Assembly: GCF_900205925.1 (NCBI RefSeq)
Contig: NZ_OAOD01000003.1
Coordinates: forward strand, 124,001 to 188,000
DNA length: 64,000 nucleotides
DNA from: Clostridium peptidivorans
Lineage (GTDB): Bacteria > Bacillota > Clostridia > Clostridiales > Clostridiaceae
Direction: 5' to 3'
Shown here: piece after piece, positions 8,417 to 17,576 of the stretch
Layout of the letters: the number at the start of each line of letters is the position of its first letter
Position numbering within the stretch: the first letter of the stretch is position 1
Notes under the pieces: model-generated
Seen by the model: only the letters and a program-made list of their open reading frames with translations
Told to the model about the DNA's origin: nothing
The model's database searches: none
Translations under genes and position numbers: made by a program

Positions 8417-9856
8417 ATGAAAGTATTATTTGCAACATCAGAAGCTCATCCATTTTTAAAAACGGGGGGACTCGCCGATGTAGCCTTTGCTCTACCTAAG
8501 GCACTAAGGGCTCTAGGTATAGATGTAAGAGTTATTATGCCAAAATACAGTGATATAAGTGAATGCTATAAAAGTAACATGGTAACTCTTAAGGAGTTTA
8601 ATATAAATCTAGGATGGAGAAATCAGTATGTAGGACTTCAATATATGGAGGAAGAGGATATACCTTTTTATTTTATAGATAATGAATATTATTTTAAAAG
8701 AAAAGGTGCTTATGGATATGATGACGATGGAGAAAGATTTTGTTACTTTTCTAAGGCGGTACTTGAAAGTGTAAGATACATGAATGATTTTAAGCCTCAT
8801 ATAATTCATAATAATGATTGGCATACTGCAATTATTCCAGTGCTTTTAAAAGAAAACTATAGCAATGATAAGTTATACAGTAGTATACAAACTATACTTA
8901 CTATACACAATTTAAGATATCAAGGAGTGTTTTCTAAAGAATTTTTAGGTGATTTATTATCTCTTGGAGAAGAATATTTTGCAGAAGATAAGCTTAAATA
9001 TCATGATGCCATATCTTTTATGAAAGGTGGAATAGTATATTCAGATAGAGTGACTACAGTAAGTGAAACCTATGCTCAGGAAATACAAACATCTTTTTAT
9101 GCAGAAGGCCTTGATGGACTTTTAAAGGAAAAAAGTTATAAGCTAAGTGGAATAGTAAATGGTATAGATTATGATATATATAATCCTAAAAAAGATAAAG
9201 ATATATATTTAAATTATAGTGAAGAAAACATAGTAAATAAAAAGAAAAATAAGGAAATGCTTCAACAACAGTTAGGATTGCCAGTGAATAAGGATATTCC
9301 GATGATTGGTATAATATCTAGGCTTGTAGATCAAAAGGGATTTGATTTAATATCAGAAGTAATAGATGATATAATGAACTTAGATTTACAAATGGTTATA
9401 TTAGGTACTGGTGATAATAAATACGAAAAAATGTTTAAGTATTATGCAGGAAAATATCCAACTAAGATATCTTGTAATATATACTTTAGTAATGATTTAT
9501 CTAAAAAGATATATGCAGGTTCGGACTTGTTTTTAATGCCTTCTTTATTTGAACCTTGTGGAATAGGGCAGCTTATTGCAATGCAATATGGAACACTTCC
9601 TATTGTAAGGGAAACAGGAGGACTTAGGGATACAGTGATACCTTGTAATGAATATACAGGAAAGGGAAATGGATTTTCCTTTACGAATTACAATGCAAAG
9701 GATATGTTGTATACCATAGAAAGAGCTATAAATTTTTATAAAGATAAACCAGTATTCAATAATATAGTAAGAAATGCCATGAGAACCGATAATAGTTGGA
9801 ATAGCTCAGCATATAAATATATAGAGCTTTATGACGAACTTTTGTGGAATAAATAA
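8417..9856 (+). CDS. glgA: Glycogen synthase GlgA (ADP-glucose type)
   Basis: GlgA is a GT5 glycosyltransferase that extends alpha-1,4-glucan from ADP-glucose. The 479-residue protein has the N-terminal KTGGLADVAFALPKAL motif that binds ADP-glucose, HNNDWHTAI near residue 130 and the C-terminal PSLFEPCGIGQLIAMQYG motif with the conserved glutamate. Length and motifs match the bacterial family. No branching enzyme (glgB) or phosphorylase (glgP) is present next to it, so the operon covers only the linear synthesis branch. Confidence 0.96.
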   Translation: MKVLFATSEAHPFLKTGGLADVAFALPKALRALGIDVRVIMPKYSDISECYKSNMVTLKEFNINLGWRNQYVGLQYMEEEDIPFYFIDNEYYFKRKGAYGYDDDGERFCYFSKAVLESVRYMNDFKPHIIHNNDWHTAIIPVLLKENYSNDKLYSSIQTILTIHNLRYQGVFSKEFLGDLLSLGEEYFAEDKLKYHDAISFMKGGIVYSDRVTTVSETYAQEIQTSFYAEGLDGLLKEKSYKLSGIVNGIDYDIYNPKKDKDIYLNYSEENIVNKKKNKEMLQQQLGLPVNKDIPMIGIISRLVDQKGFDLISEVIDDIMNLDLQMVILGTGDNKYEKMFKYYAGKYPTKISCNIYFSNDLSKKIYAGSDLFLMPSLFEPCGIGQLIAMQYGTLPIVRETGGLRDTVIPCNEYTGKGNGFSFTNYNAKDMLYTIERAINFYKDKPVFNNIVRNAMRTDNSWNSSAYKYIELYDELLWNK

Positions 9857-9901
9857 AATTACGAGGCAATTTATATAAATAATAATGAATAAATAATATA
9901 T

Positions 9902-9949
9902 AATAATTAATGTAGAAAGTCGGTTTTGGCCGACTTTCATTAATTATTT
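9902..9949. terminator. Palindromic terminator-like hairpin after glgA
   Basis: GAAAGTCGG (9915-9923) pairs with CCGACTTTC (9930-9938). The stem is extended by the flanking AATAATTAATG and CATTAATTATT. The long AT-rich arms could serve termination in either direction; there is no strong T tract. Confidence 0.65.
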
Positions 9950-9988
9950 AAAAAGTTGCAGACCAATTTTTTCAGTGAGGTGATTTAA

Positions 9989-10270
9989 ATGATAATAGGT
10001 ACAGGAGAGGTATATCTACAGGCAAATTGGGTTCATTCTCTGAAGGAAAAGAGGATGATAGTACAAAGTTTAATAAAAAGAGTTCAAAACAAATTTAATG
10101 TTTCTATTGCAGAAGTTGATAATCAAGATAAACATCAAATTGTTACTTTTGGAATTGCTTGTGTAAGTAATTCAACTTCACACGCAAATGAAGTAATACA
10201 ACATGTAATTAATTTTATAGAATCGAATACAGATGCAGTGCTAATTGATTTTAATATAGAAATAATTTAA
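9989..10270 (+). CDS. DUF503 family protein (YlxP-like)
   Basis: The 93-residue product starts MIIGTGEVYLQANWVHSLKE and contains LKEKRMIVQSLIKRVQNKFNVSIAE, the hallmark of the DUF503/YlxP family. These are small ferredoxin-like fold proteins often found near infB or rbfA and suspected of a role in ribosome biogenesis. A GAGGTG site precedes the ATG. It stands alone here, between glgA and an unusual P-type ATPase-like gene. The family is clear; its function is not established. Confidence 0.88.
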   Translation: MIIGTGEVYLQANWVHSLKEKRMIVQSLIKRVQNKFNVSIAEVDNQDKHQIVTFGIACVSNSTSHANEVIQHVINFIESNTDAVLIDFNIEII

Positions 10271-10409
10271 AACTTATTTAATGATAAAGTTACTAAGTTG
10301 AAATTTACAAGGAAAATATCTCAATTAAATTGGGATGTTATTAATTTTTCTAATAAATTATCGATAATACCACTATGATAACACCACTATATGGAGGAAA
10401 CACAGTATT

Positions 10410-12917
10410 ATGAATTGGTACAATAAAAGTTGGAATGATGTAGTAGCAGAGCTTGAAAGTAATATAGATGAAGGATTAAACATTGCACAAGTAGATGAAA
10501 TCCAAAAAGAAAATGGAAAGAACATTATTAAGATACCTAAAAGTAATAGTTTCTTTAATGTTTTATTAAAACAAATACTTGAACCTTGGTCAATAGTTAT
10601 ACTATTATCTTTAAGTGTATATTTATATTTTAATCAGTGGATAGAAATAGTTTTATTTATAATTATGTTTTTAATAAGTATAGGAATTTTAAGTATATAT
10701 AAATACAAGGAAGGGAATGAATTATTAGAATTTAAAAAACTAGAAGCTTTTAAATGTAAAGTAATAAGGGATGGAAAAGAGGAAATAGTTTTATCAGAGG
10801 AATTAGTGAATGGTGATATAGTAATATTAAATAAAGATGAAATAGTTCCAGCAGATATTAGAATTATAGAAGCATATTCCTTGAAAGTAAAAGAAGGGGC
10901 AATAACGGGAGAAGGATGTTTAGTAGAAAAATACTCTACAATGATAGAAGATAGAGAAATTTCACTAAGTGAAATGAAAAATATACTTTTTAAATCATCT
11001 GTTATTATAGATGGCCATGCTAAAGGTATAGTAACTTCAACTGGTATAAATACAAAAATAAGTGAAATAATTTTAGCAGGTTTTAAAGCACAAGATAATA
11101 AGGCTTCCTTTATAAATACTTTAAAAAAGCTTGTTAATCAATTTGTGTTATATATTTTATCTATAAATTTTATATTTTTATTAATAAGGGTTTTATTTTT
11201 AAAGAAATCCATAAATAACTCGTTAATTTTGTTCGCAAATATAAATCTTGCAGGAATTCCAATTAATTTAATATTTATATTTATAATTATTATTTCCCTT
11301 GCTCGAGAGCATTTTAATAAGGAACAGATAAATTTAAAAAATTTATCTGTTATTGAAAAGCTTTCTATAATAAATTTAGTATTAAAAGAAAAGGTAGGAG
11401 CTTTTTCAGAGGACTATGTAAAGGTAGAAAAAATTTATATAAATAATACTTTAATACATCATAAAGACATAAATAATTATTATAATAAAGATGAAAGTCA
11501 TATGATTAAAAGACTTTTACATATAGGAGTATTGTGTAATGATACTAAGTTTATAGATGATAATTATATAAATGAAAAGATGGATTTGTCAGAAATTGAA
11601 CTTGTGAAATTTTCTCTCCAATTTGGTGTAAAAAAACATGGGCTAGAAGAAGAATATAAAAAATTATATAAGATTCCTTATGATAAAGAAAGAAGAATGA
11701 TGACTACTATAAATGACATAGATGGAAATTATAGAGCTCATGTTAAAGGATCTGTAAATTCAGTTTTATCACTTTGTACGCATATATTAAAAAATGGCAT
11801 AGAGAGAGAAATAACTGAAGAGGAAATACGTAATATAAAAAATATGCATAGGCTTATGTCTACTCAAGGTCTTGCAGTTACGGCATTTGCATATAGAAAT
11901 TTTAACTACGAACCAAGTCTTCAAGAAAACATAGAAAGCAATCTTGTATTTGTAGGGATTATAGGATTTTTAAATCCACCAAAAGAAAATATAGATGAAA
12001 TTTTGAGGGAATTTAACTTATTAAATATAAGACCAGTTTTAATTACAGAAGAAAATAAATTAACAGCAGAAGCATTTGGTAAAAAAATCGGAATTATAAA
12101 TAATATAAAAAAATCACTTACAGGAGCAGAGCTTGATAATATAACTCTAGAAGAGTTTAAAAAAATATTAAATAAAATAAACGTATTTTCAAGGATAAGT
12201 GCAAATCATAAATTAAAAATAGCAGAGCATTTTAAAGAAAATAACTTAATATTTATGGAAGGAAGTAAAGTTTCAGATCTTCCATATCTAATGCTTACAA
12301 ATGTATCTTATTGTTATGGGAAAAGTAATATATTAAAAAATATATGTGATATATCGGGAGAAAAAATATCATTAGTAACACTTTTGAATATAATTAAAAG
12401 TTCTCGTAAAATGATAAATAAAATAAATAGTACAATGGAATATATTTTTACTATGTATACTTCTAATGTATTAAGTGTCATATTGTTGGATTTAATTAAT
12501 TATAGCAGTGGAATTAATTTAATGGACATATTTTGGACAAGTTTCTTAACTATATCTATAGGTGGACTTTGTATATTTTTAGATTTTTCTAGTGAAGATG
12601 ATATTTACTATGGAAATGTTTTAGATGAAAACATTCTAAAGGATAATAAAGTTAATTTCTTTATAAGAGGAATATTGATAAATGTATTTTTAAGTTTAAT
12701 TATTTACATATTACTAAAACAAAATTCCCAATATATGATATTGATATTTAATTTAGTAATCAATATAATATTTACAGTTTATTCATCAAAATTTTTTAAA
12801 TTTAATGCATTTAAAAACAATGTTTGCAGAAATATATTTGTTTTAAATTTAATACTACAGATGTTATATATAGGAATAAAATATTACCATAATCTAATTA
12901 GTATAACAAGCTCATAA
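10410..12917 (+). CDS. P-type ATPase-like protein with lost catalytic motifs (probable pseudoenzyme)
   Basis: The 835-residue intact frame follows the architecture of SERCA/PMA1-type cation pumps: an N-terminal cation-ATPase domain, paired membrane segments near residues 50-100 and 245-305, cytoplasmic domains, and a C-terminal membrane bundle after about 690. The defining motifs are degraded. The DKTGT phosphorylation site reads EKVGA with Glu327 in place of Asp. TGES reads TGEG near 168. The PEGLP membrane motif reads LAGIP. The KGA motif reads KGS. TGDGVNDAP reads EGSKVSDLP near 617, losing the first hinge Asp. Such a protein should not form the phospho-enzyme. Retention of the full frame suggests a non-pumping role such as binding or regulation, which is inference. 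Confidence 0.85.
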   Translation: MNWYNKSWNDVVAELESNIDEGLNIAQVDEIQKENGKNIIKIPKSNSFFNVLLKQILEPWSIVILLSLSVYLYFNQWIEIVLFIIMFLISIGILSIYKYKEGNELLEFKKLEAFKCKVIRDGKEEIVLSEELVNGDIVILNKDEIVPADIRIIEAYSLKVKEGAITGEGCLVEKYSTMIEDREISLSEMKNILFKSSVIIDGHAKGIVTSTGINTKISEIILAGFKAQDNKASFINTLKKLVNQFVLYILSINFIFLLIRVLFLKKSINNSLILFANINLAGIPINLIFIFIIIISLAREHFNKEQINLKNLSVIEKLSIINLVLKEKVGAFSEDYVKVEKIYINNTLIHHKDINNYYNKDESHMIKRLLHIGVLCNDTKFIDDNYINEKMDLSEIELVKFSLQFGVKKHGLEEEYKKLYKIPYDKERRMMTTINDIDGNYRAHVKGSVNSVLSLCTHILKNGIEREITEEEIRNIKNMHRLMSTQGLAVTAFAYRNFNYEPSLQENIESNLVFVGIIGFLNPPKENIDEILREFNLLNIRPVLITEENKLTAEAFGKKIGIINNIKKSLTGAELDNITLEEFKKILNKINVFSRISANHKLKIAEHFKENNLIFMEGSKVSDLPYLMLTNVSYCYGKSNILKNICDISGEKISLVTLLNIIKSSRKMINKINSTMEYIFTMYTSNVLSVILLDLINYSSGINLMDIFWTSFLTISIGGLCIFLDFSSEDDIYYGNVLDENILKDNKVNFFIRGILINVFLSLIIYILLKQNSQYMILIFNLVINIIFTVYSSKFFKFNAFKNNVCRNIFVLNLILQMLYIGIKYYHNLISITSS

Positions 12918-12960
12918 TAGTGTTTACCTCATATAATATAATTATATAGGAGGGAAATGT

Positions 12961-13239
12961 ATGGAGCTTAGTTATAAAGGTGTTGCTCTTATTCCAATAA
13001 TAACTTTTTTAGTAGATGTGCTTAAAAGTTTAGGATTAAAGCCTAGATATGCTCCTTTTGCATGTTTGGTACTTGGAATATTATTTGGTATGCTATTTTT
13101 GGAATGCAAAGATATAAAAGAAAATATACTTCAAGGAATACTAATGGGAACCAGTGCGACTGGATTATATTCTAATGGTAGACGAGCTAGTAATACAATG
13201 AAGGATATGAAAAACAAAAGAGAAAATAAAAATAAATAA
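12961..13239 (+). CDS. Small holin-like membrane protein
   Basis: The 92-residue product has two hydrophobic segments (about residues 8-24 and 32-48) separated by a short KPRYAP turn, then a charged, lysine-rich tail ending KNKRENKNK. This hairpin topology with a basic tail resembles phage-type holins, but no phage genes adjoin it. A GGAGGG site precedes ATG 12961. It could equally be a small envelope protein. I do not assign a function beyond membrane location. Confidence 0.65.
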   Translation: MELSYKGVALIPIITFLVDVLKSLGLKPRYAPFACLVLGILFGMLFLECKDIKENILQGILMGTSATGLYSNGRRASNTMKDMKNKRENKNK

Positions 13240-13257
13240 TAGTAATGAAATGATTAA

Positions 13258-13293
13258 ACCTCCATGTTAATGGCAAAAATTTAATGTGGAGGT
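13258..13293 (+). promoter_or_regulatory. Hairpin that sequesters the ribosome site of the comEC-like gene
   Basis: ACCTCCA (13258-13264) pairs perfectly with TGGAGGT (13287-13293). After two mismatches the stem continues with TTAA/TTAA. The 3' arm contains the whole GGAGG ribosome site of the following gene, so the folded mRNA would hide it. No T run follows, so this is not a terminator. Confidence 0.55.
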
Positions 13294-13301
13294 GTATTTC
13301 T

Positions 13302-15014
13302 GTGATGGAATATTTAATTGTATACTACTCCATATCACTATTGATTGGATGTTTTACAGCATATTTAATTAATTTAAACATATTTTATGGAATAGCTTGT
13401 GTTATGTGTTTCTTAGTAATAATCTACCTTAGCATGCCTAAAAAATTTTTTTGCTTAACTATGGCTTTTTTTATGTGTGGATTTTTAAGCTTTAAGTTTT
13501 ATTTTGGCTTTTCCTTAGCTGATAATGCAGAAGTGAGAGTTTTAGAAGTCAAGGAAAGTACTATTTTAGCTTCTGTAAAAGGAAGAAATGTACTGCTTGA
13601 AGGAGATGTTAAGAATTTAAAAGTCGGGTATAAGAGTTATATTACTGGAAGCTTTAAAAAGCAAAATATATATGAAAAAGGTATTATAGGAAATTATAAT
13701 GTAAAAAGTTATGAGATTTGTGGAGAAGATTTAAAGTCTTTATCGTATAAATTAAAAGCACATATTAATAAATCCTTAGCTATGTTTTTAACAGAAAATG
13801 AAGCAGCTCTTACTAGATCATTAAGTTTTGGAGATACAAGCCTTCTTTCACAAGAACAAAAATTAACATTTAAAAAATTAGGGGTTGTGCATGCAGTAAG
13901 TGTTTCAGGACTTCATATATCTATAATATATAAAGCAGTGGAAAGGGTAGCAGGCACTTATTTAGGAATTCTTATATCTCTATTATATGTAATATTTTCA
14001 GGAAGCAAGTCTTCGGCATTTAGAGCTTTTATAATGATTTTAATTTTAAAGTTATCTAAAAAGATACATAAAAATTACAATGGAATTTGCTCATTAAGCT
14101 TTGCATTCATGGTATTATTATTTGCTAAACCATATTATTTTATGGACATGGGATTTTGTCTATCTTTTTTAGCTACACTTGGAATTATCATGTATTATTC
14201 TAATATAGAAAGAGCTCTTTATAGGCTTCCAGATATACTAAGAAGCCCTTTAAGTTTAACTGTAAGTGCACAAATATTTACATTGCCATATCTTGGCCTT
14301 AGTATGGGAACGTTTAATTGGAGTTTTATTGCAGGAAATATATTTTTAGTACCCATATACTCTGTATTAGTTATACTTGGAAACTTAAGTGTTTTATTTT
14401 TATGGTTACCTAGTGTATTTAAGTTTATTTGTTATGGTATAAAAATAATGTGTATGGCTTTAGAAGGAGGATATTATTTACTTTTAAATGGAACTTCTTT
14501 AACTACAAACTTTGGACAAAGAGAATCGCTATGTTTTTTAATAATATATCTAAGCTTTATTATGATAAAGTATAAACATAAAAAATTTAAACCTATTCCT
14601 ATGCTTATAGTTATAAGTTTGATTTTTAGTTATTATACATTTTTCCCAGAAATAAATATTATAAAGTTTAAGGATATAGAAGCAATAGTAATTAAGGATA
14701 AATTCAATTCTACAATGGCTATTTCATATCCTATAACTGAAGGGAAATATGTAATTAAGCTTGAGGAATATTATAGTGTGCAAAATGTAGTAAGTAACGT
14801 ATACAAAGATATACCTTTGTCTTTTAAATTAAATGATTTAAAAATAAGTAATAATATTAAGGATAATATAATAAAACTTCAAAATCAAAATAATAAATAT
14901 AGTAAAGAAAATATTTATTATCACTATGATATAATAAATGAAGATATAATAAAGGTAGCTTCTTATAAAATATTTTTTGGAAAAGCTATTAATTGGAGGT
15001 GGGATAAAATTTGA
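13302..15014 (+). CDS. ComEC/Rec2-family competence membrane protein lacking the C-terminal nuclease-like domain
   Basis: ComEC forms the inner-membrane channel for transforming DNA. This 570-residue protein shows an N-terminal membrane segment and a short DUF4131-like region. The Competence domain starts near residue 165, with AVSVSGLHISIIYKA and many membrane helices to about residue 450. Full-length ComEC carries a metallo-beta-lactamase-like domain after this. Here the C terminus is short and has no HxHxDH motif. GTG 13302 lies nine bases after GGAGG; ATG 13305 is an alternative. Its stop overlaps the start of holA. It may be a shortened ComEC of uncertain activity. Confidence 0.82.
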   Translation: MMEYLIVYYSISLLIGCFTAYLINLNIFYGIACVMCFLVIIYLSMPKKFFCLTMAFFMCGFLSFKFYFGFSLADNAEVRVLEVKESTILASVKGRNVLLEGDVKNLKVGYKSYITGSFKKQNIYEKGIIGNYNVKSYEICGEDLKSLSYKLKAHINKSLAMFLTENEAALTRSLSFGDTSLLSQEQKLTFKKLGVVHAVSVSGLHISIIYKAVERVAGTYLGILISLLYVIFSGSKSSAFRAFIMILILKLSKKIHKNYNGICSLSFAFMVLLFAKPYYFMDMGFCLSFLATLGIIMYYSNIERALYRLPDILRSPLSLTVSAQIFTLPYLGLSMGTFNWSFIAGNIFLVPIYSVLVILGNLSVLFLWLPSVFKFICYGIKIMCMALEGGYYLLLNGTSLTTNFGQRESLCFLIIYLSFIMIKYKHKKFKPIPMLIVISLIFSYYTFFPEINIIKFKDIEAIVIKDKFNSTMAISYPITEGKYVIKLEEYYSVQNVVSNVYKDIPLSFKLNDLKISNNIKDNIIKLQNQNNKYSKENIYYHYDIINEDIIKVASYKIFFGKAINWRWDKI

Positions 15015-16039
15015 TAGATATAGCTAAATTGGAAGATCAAATAAAAAAAGATGAATTTCATAATTGTTATATATTTTGTGGATATGATGAGGAACTTATT
15101 AAGGAAAAAATAAATCTAATAGTGAGTAAAAACATAGATGGAAATTTTATAGATTTAAATTATGTAAAGTTTGATGGAAATAAATTGGAAAATTTTGATG
15201 TAGTTATAAACGCATCAGAAACTTTACCTTTTATGAGTGATAAAAAAGTGGTGCTAGTATATAGGGCAAATTTCCTTGAAGATAGCGAGGATGCTGTTAA
15301 AAAGTCTATATACAATAATTTTGAGACTTATGTAAAGAATGTACCTAGCTCTTCTATATTAATCCTTTATTATGTCTTTAAAGATAAAAGAGAAAAGCCT
15401 AGCAAAAGATTATATAAGCTAGATAAAACTTCATGTGTAGTTAAAATGGATAAAATTTATGGAAGAAATCTAGAATCAAAGGTAAAGGAATTTTTCGAAA
15501 AAAGGGACAGGACTATAGGGAATGCAGAGCTAAAGCTTTTTTGTTCAAATTTGCCTAGTGATTTAGGAATAGTGGAAAACGAAATAGAAAAATTATGTTG
15601 TTATGCTATGGATAGAGAAATAACAAAGGATGACATCTTAGAATTATATCCTAAGAAAAAGGAAAATGATATATTTGATTTAGTTGATTATATGGGGGAT
15701 AAAAAATTAAAGGAAACTATAGATGTAGTAAACGAGCTTATGTTTAAGGGGCAGGAGGAAGTTTACATATTATATATGATAGAAAGGCAATTTAAGCTTT
15801 TATATAAAATAAAGCACAGTATTGATAATGGAAAGAGTAGAAGTACACTAGGTACAGAATTAAAGCTCCCGCCTTTTATTGTAGATAAGTTAGTTTTGCA
15901 AAGTAAAAAATTTACAGCAAGACAATTAAAAGAAGTCATTAAAATATGCTTAAATTCCGAGCAGATAATTAAAAGTTCTACAATAGATAAAAGAACAGAA
16001 TTAGAATTACTTATAATAAACACTATAACTTTAAAATAA
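15011..16039 (+). CDS. holA: DNA polymerase III delta subunit HolA
   Basis: HolA is the clamp-loader subunit that opens the sliding clamp. The 342-residue product matches the family: an N-terminal HNCYIFCGYDEELI-type start, a degenerate AAA+ fold, and a C-terminal helical domain with EEVYILYMIERQFKLL near residue 250. TTG 15011 overlaps the stop of the comEC-like gene, with GGAGGTGGG at 14996-15004 as ribosome site. The comEC-holA-rpsT neighbourhood is common in Firmicutes, with rpsT on the opposite strand as here. Confidence 0.93.
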   Translation: MIDIAKLEDQIKKDEFHNCYIFCGYDEELIKEKINLIVSKNIDGNFIDLNYVKFDGNKLENFDVVINASETLPFMSDKKVVLVYRANFLEDSEDAVKKSIYNNFETYVKNVPSSSILILYYVFKDKREKPSKRLYKLDKTSCVVKMDKIYGRNLESKVKEFFEKRDRTIGNAELKLFCSNLPSDLGIVENEIEKLCCYAMDREITKDDILELYPKKKENDIFDLVDYMGDKKLKETIDVVNELMFKGQEEVYILYMIERQFKLLYKIKHSIDNGKSRSTLGTELKLPPFIVDKLVLQSKKFTARQLKEVIKICLNSEQIIKSSTIDKRTELELLIINTITLK

Positions 16040-16042
16040 AAT

Positions 16043-16068
16043 AAACCGGTTTTTACACCGGTTTTTTT
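16043..16068. terminator. Bidirectional terminator between holA and rpsT
   Basis: AAACCGGT (16043-16050) pairs with ACCGGTTT (16057-16064), followed by T residues on the plus strand and preceded by A-rich sequence that gives a T tail on the minus strand. It serves the convergent holA and rpsT genes. Confidence 0.9.
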
Positions 16069-16069
16069 A

Positions 16070-16336
16070 TTAAGCATTTAAAGCGGTTAACTTTGTAGCT
16101 AATCTTGATTTAGCTCTAGCAGCTTTGTTTTTATGTATTACACCTTTACCAGCAGCCATATCTAAAGCTCTAGCTGTAGCTTTAAATTCTACTTTTGCTT
16201 CTTCAGCGTTACCAGCAGCAACAGCAGTTAAAAACTTCTTTATTGTAGTTTTTAAAGCTGATTTAATCATTCTATTTTGCATAGTTTTCTTTTCGATAAC
16301 TTTTATTCTTTTTTGTGCTGATTTTATATTTGCCAT
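16070..16336 (-). CDS. rpsT: 30S ribosomal protein S20
   Basis: The 88-residue product begins [20 protein letters not shown] and ends with an alanine- and lysine-rich helix ([16 protein letters not shown]), diagnostic of S20, which binds 16S rRNA early in 30S assembly. An AGGGGGTG ribosome site lies just upstream on the minus strand. It is a single-gene unit between its own promoter (16422-16450) and the terminator shared with holA. The plus-strand frame over the same bases is a shadow. Confidence 0.97.
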   Translation of the reverse strand: MANIKSAQKRIKVIEKKTMQNRMIKSALKTTIKKFLTAVAAGNAEEAKVEFKATARALDMAAGKGVIHKNKAARAKSRLATKLTALNA

Positions 16337-16421
16337 TTCTTTTCACCCCCTTGTATTTTAATAGGGTCTCAGCAGTTTTTGGGGAAATCTGCGTATGAGT
16401 TTCACTTTATTAACAAATGCT

Positions 16422-16450
16422 ATTATAGCATTTATTTCTATGTACTTCAA
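16422..16450 (-). promoter_or_regulatory. Sigma-A promoter of rpsT
   Basis: Read on the minus strand, TTGAAG (16450-16445) and TATAAT (16427-16422) are spaced by 17 bases. Transcription would start about 80 bases upstream of rpsT. The leader between them can form a hairpin around GCAG...CTGC. Confidence 0.75.
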
Positions 16451-16538
16451 GTATAATTTAACTTTTATTTATGAATATGAGATACGTTCAAGGGAATAAT
16501 ACAATTAAAAATATTAGGTATAGAAAGGAAGAAATGCT

Positions 16539-17513
16539 ATGCTAAATATAAGAACAGACCTGGCGGTAGAAGCAAAAGAGATATATGAAGAACAAAATAA
16601 AGGGAAGATTCCCGGTGTTGAAGTAAGAGATTATGTTGAACAAGATATAAAAGTTACAGAAGTAAGTGTCTTAGATGATGTAGGAGAAAAGGTCATGAAT
16701 AAACCTAAGGGGAAATATATAACCTTAGAAATACCAGAAGTCACAACTTATGATCAAGAGGGATTAGAAGAAGTAAGTAAGGTTTTTGCAAAAGTACTTT
16801 CAAGTTTAGTAAAACTAGATGAAAGTATGACAGCAATGGTAGTAGGTCTTGGAAACTGGAACATTACACCAGATGCATTAGGACCTAGAGTTGTAGAAAA
16901 AATTATGGTGACAAGACACTTAAAACAGTTAATTCCAGATCAAATAGATGAGGGGATAAGACCAGTATGTGCATTAGCTCCAGGGGTATTGGGGCTTACT
17001 GGAATGGAAACAGGTGAAATAATAAAAGCTGTATCAGAAAAGATAAAACCTAATTTAATAATATGCGTAGATGCTCTAGCTTCAAGAAGACTTGAAAGAG
17101 TAAATAGAACTATACAGATAGGAAACACAGGAATTTCACCAGGATCTGGTATAGGAAATAAGAGAATGGAAATAAGCGAAAGAGCATTAGGAATACCTGT
17201 TATAGCTATAGGAGTTCCCACTGTAGTGGATGCAGCAACCATTGCAAATGATAGTATAGATATGGTATTAGATGAAATGATACGTGGAGCAACGCAAGGC
17301 GGAAAGTTTTATAGTATGTTAAAATCTATAGATAGAACTGAAAAAGAAAGAATGATACAGGAACTTTTAAGACCTTATGTGGGAAGTTTAGTTGTAACTC
17401 CTAAGGATGTAGATATGGTAATAGATTCAGTATCAAAGCTGTTATCATCGGGAATAAATATAGCCCTTCAACCAGCTCTTGAATTAAGAGAAATAAATCA
17501 ATATATAAATTAA
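16539..17513 (+). CDS. gpr: Germination protease GPR
   Basis: GPR (peptidase family A25) degrades small acid-soluble spore proteins during germination. It is made as a zymogen in the developing spore and self-cleaves near its N terminus. The 324-residue product begins with NIRTDLAVEAKEIY, which resembles the SASP-like autocleavage site. It also has VGLGNWNITPDALGP near residue 105 and CVDALASRRLERV near 180, typical of the family. AAAGGAAG precedes the start. It is followed by spoIIP after 63 bases, the usual gpr-spoIIP pair. Confidence 0.95.
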   Translation: MLNIRTDLAVEAKEIYEEQNKGKIPGVEVRDYVEQDIKVTEVSVLDDVGEKVMNKPKGKYITLEIPEVTTYDQEGLEEVSKVFAKVLSSLVKLDESMTAMVVGLGNWNITPDALGPRVVEKIMVTRHLKQLIPDQIDEGIRPVCALAPGVLGLTGMETGEIIKAVSEKIKPNLIICVDALASRRLERVNRTIQIGNTGISPGSGIGNKRMEISERALGIPVIAIGVPTVVDAATIANDSIDMVLDEMIRGATQGGKFYSMLKSIDRTEKERMIQELLRPYVGSLVVTPKDVDMVIDSVSKLLSSGINIALQPALELREINQYIN

Positions 17514-17576
17514 TAGTCTAAAACTCGCCCTTGCCTCATATATATAGTATATAATTTTACATAAGAGGTGAGGGCT

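Noticed and set aside
12961..13239. Phage remnant holin gene marking a second prophage
   Set aside because: No other phage gene adjoins it; the hairpin topology alone is not enough.
16125..16361. Plus-strand hydrophobic frame over rpsT
   Set aside because: It is antisense to ribosomal protein S20; its hydrophobic look follows from the reverse complement of Lys/Ala codons.
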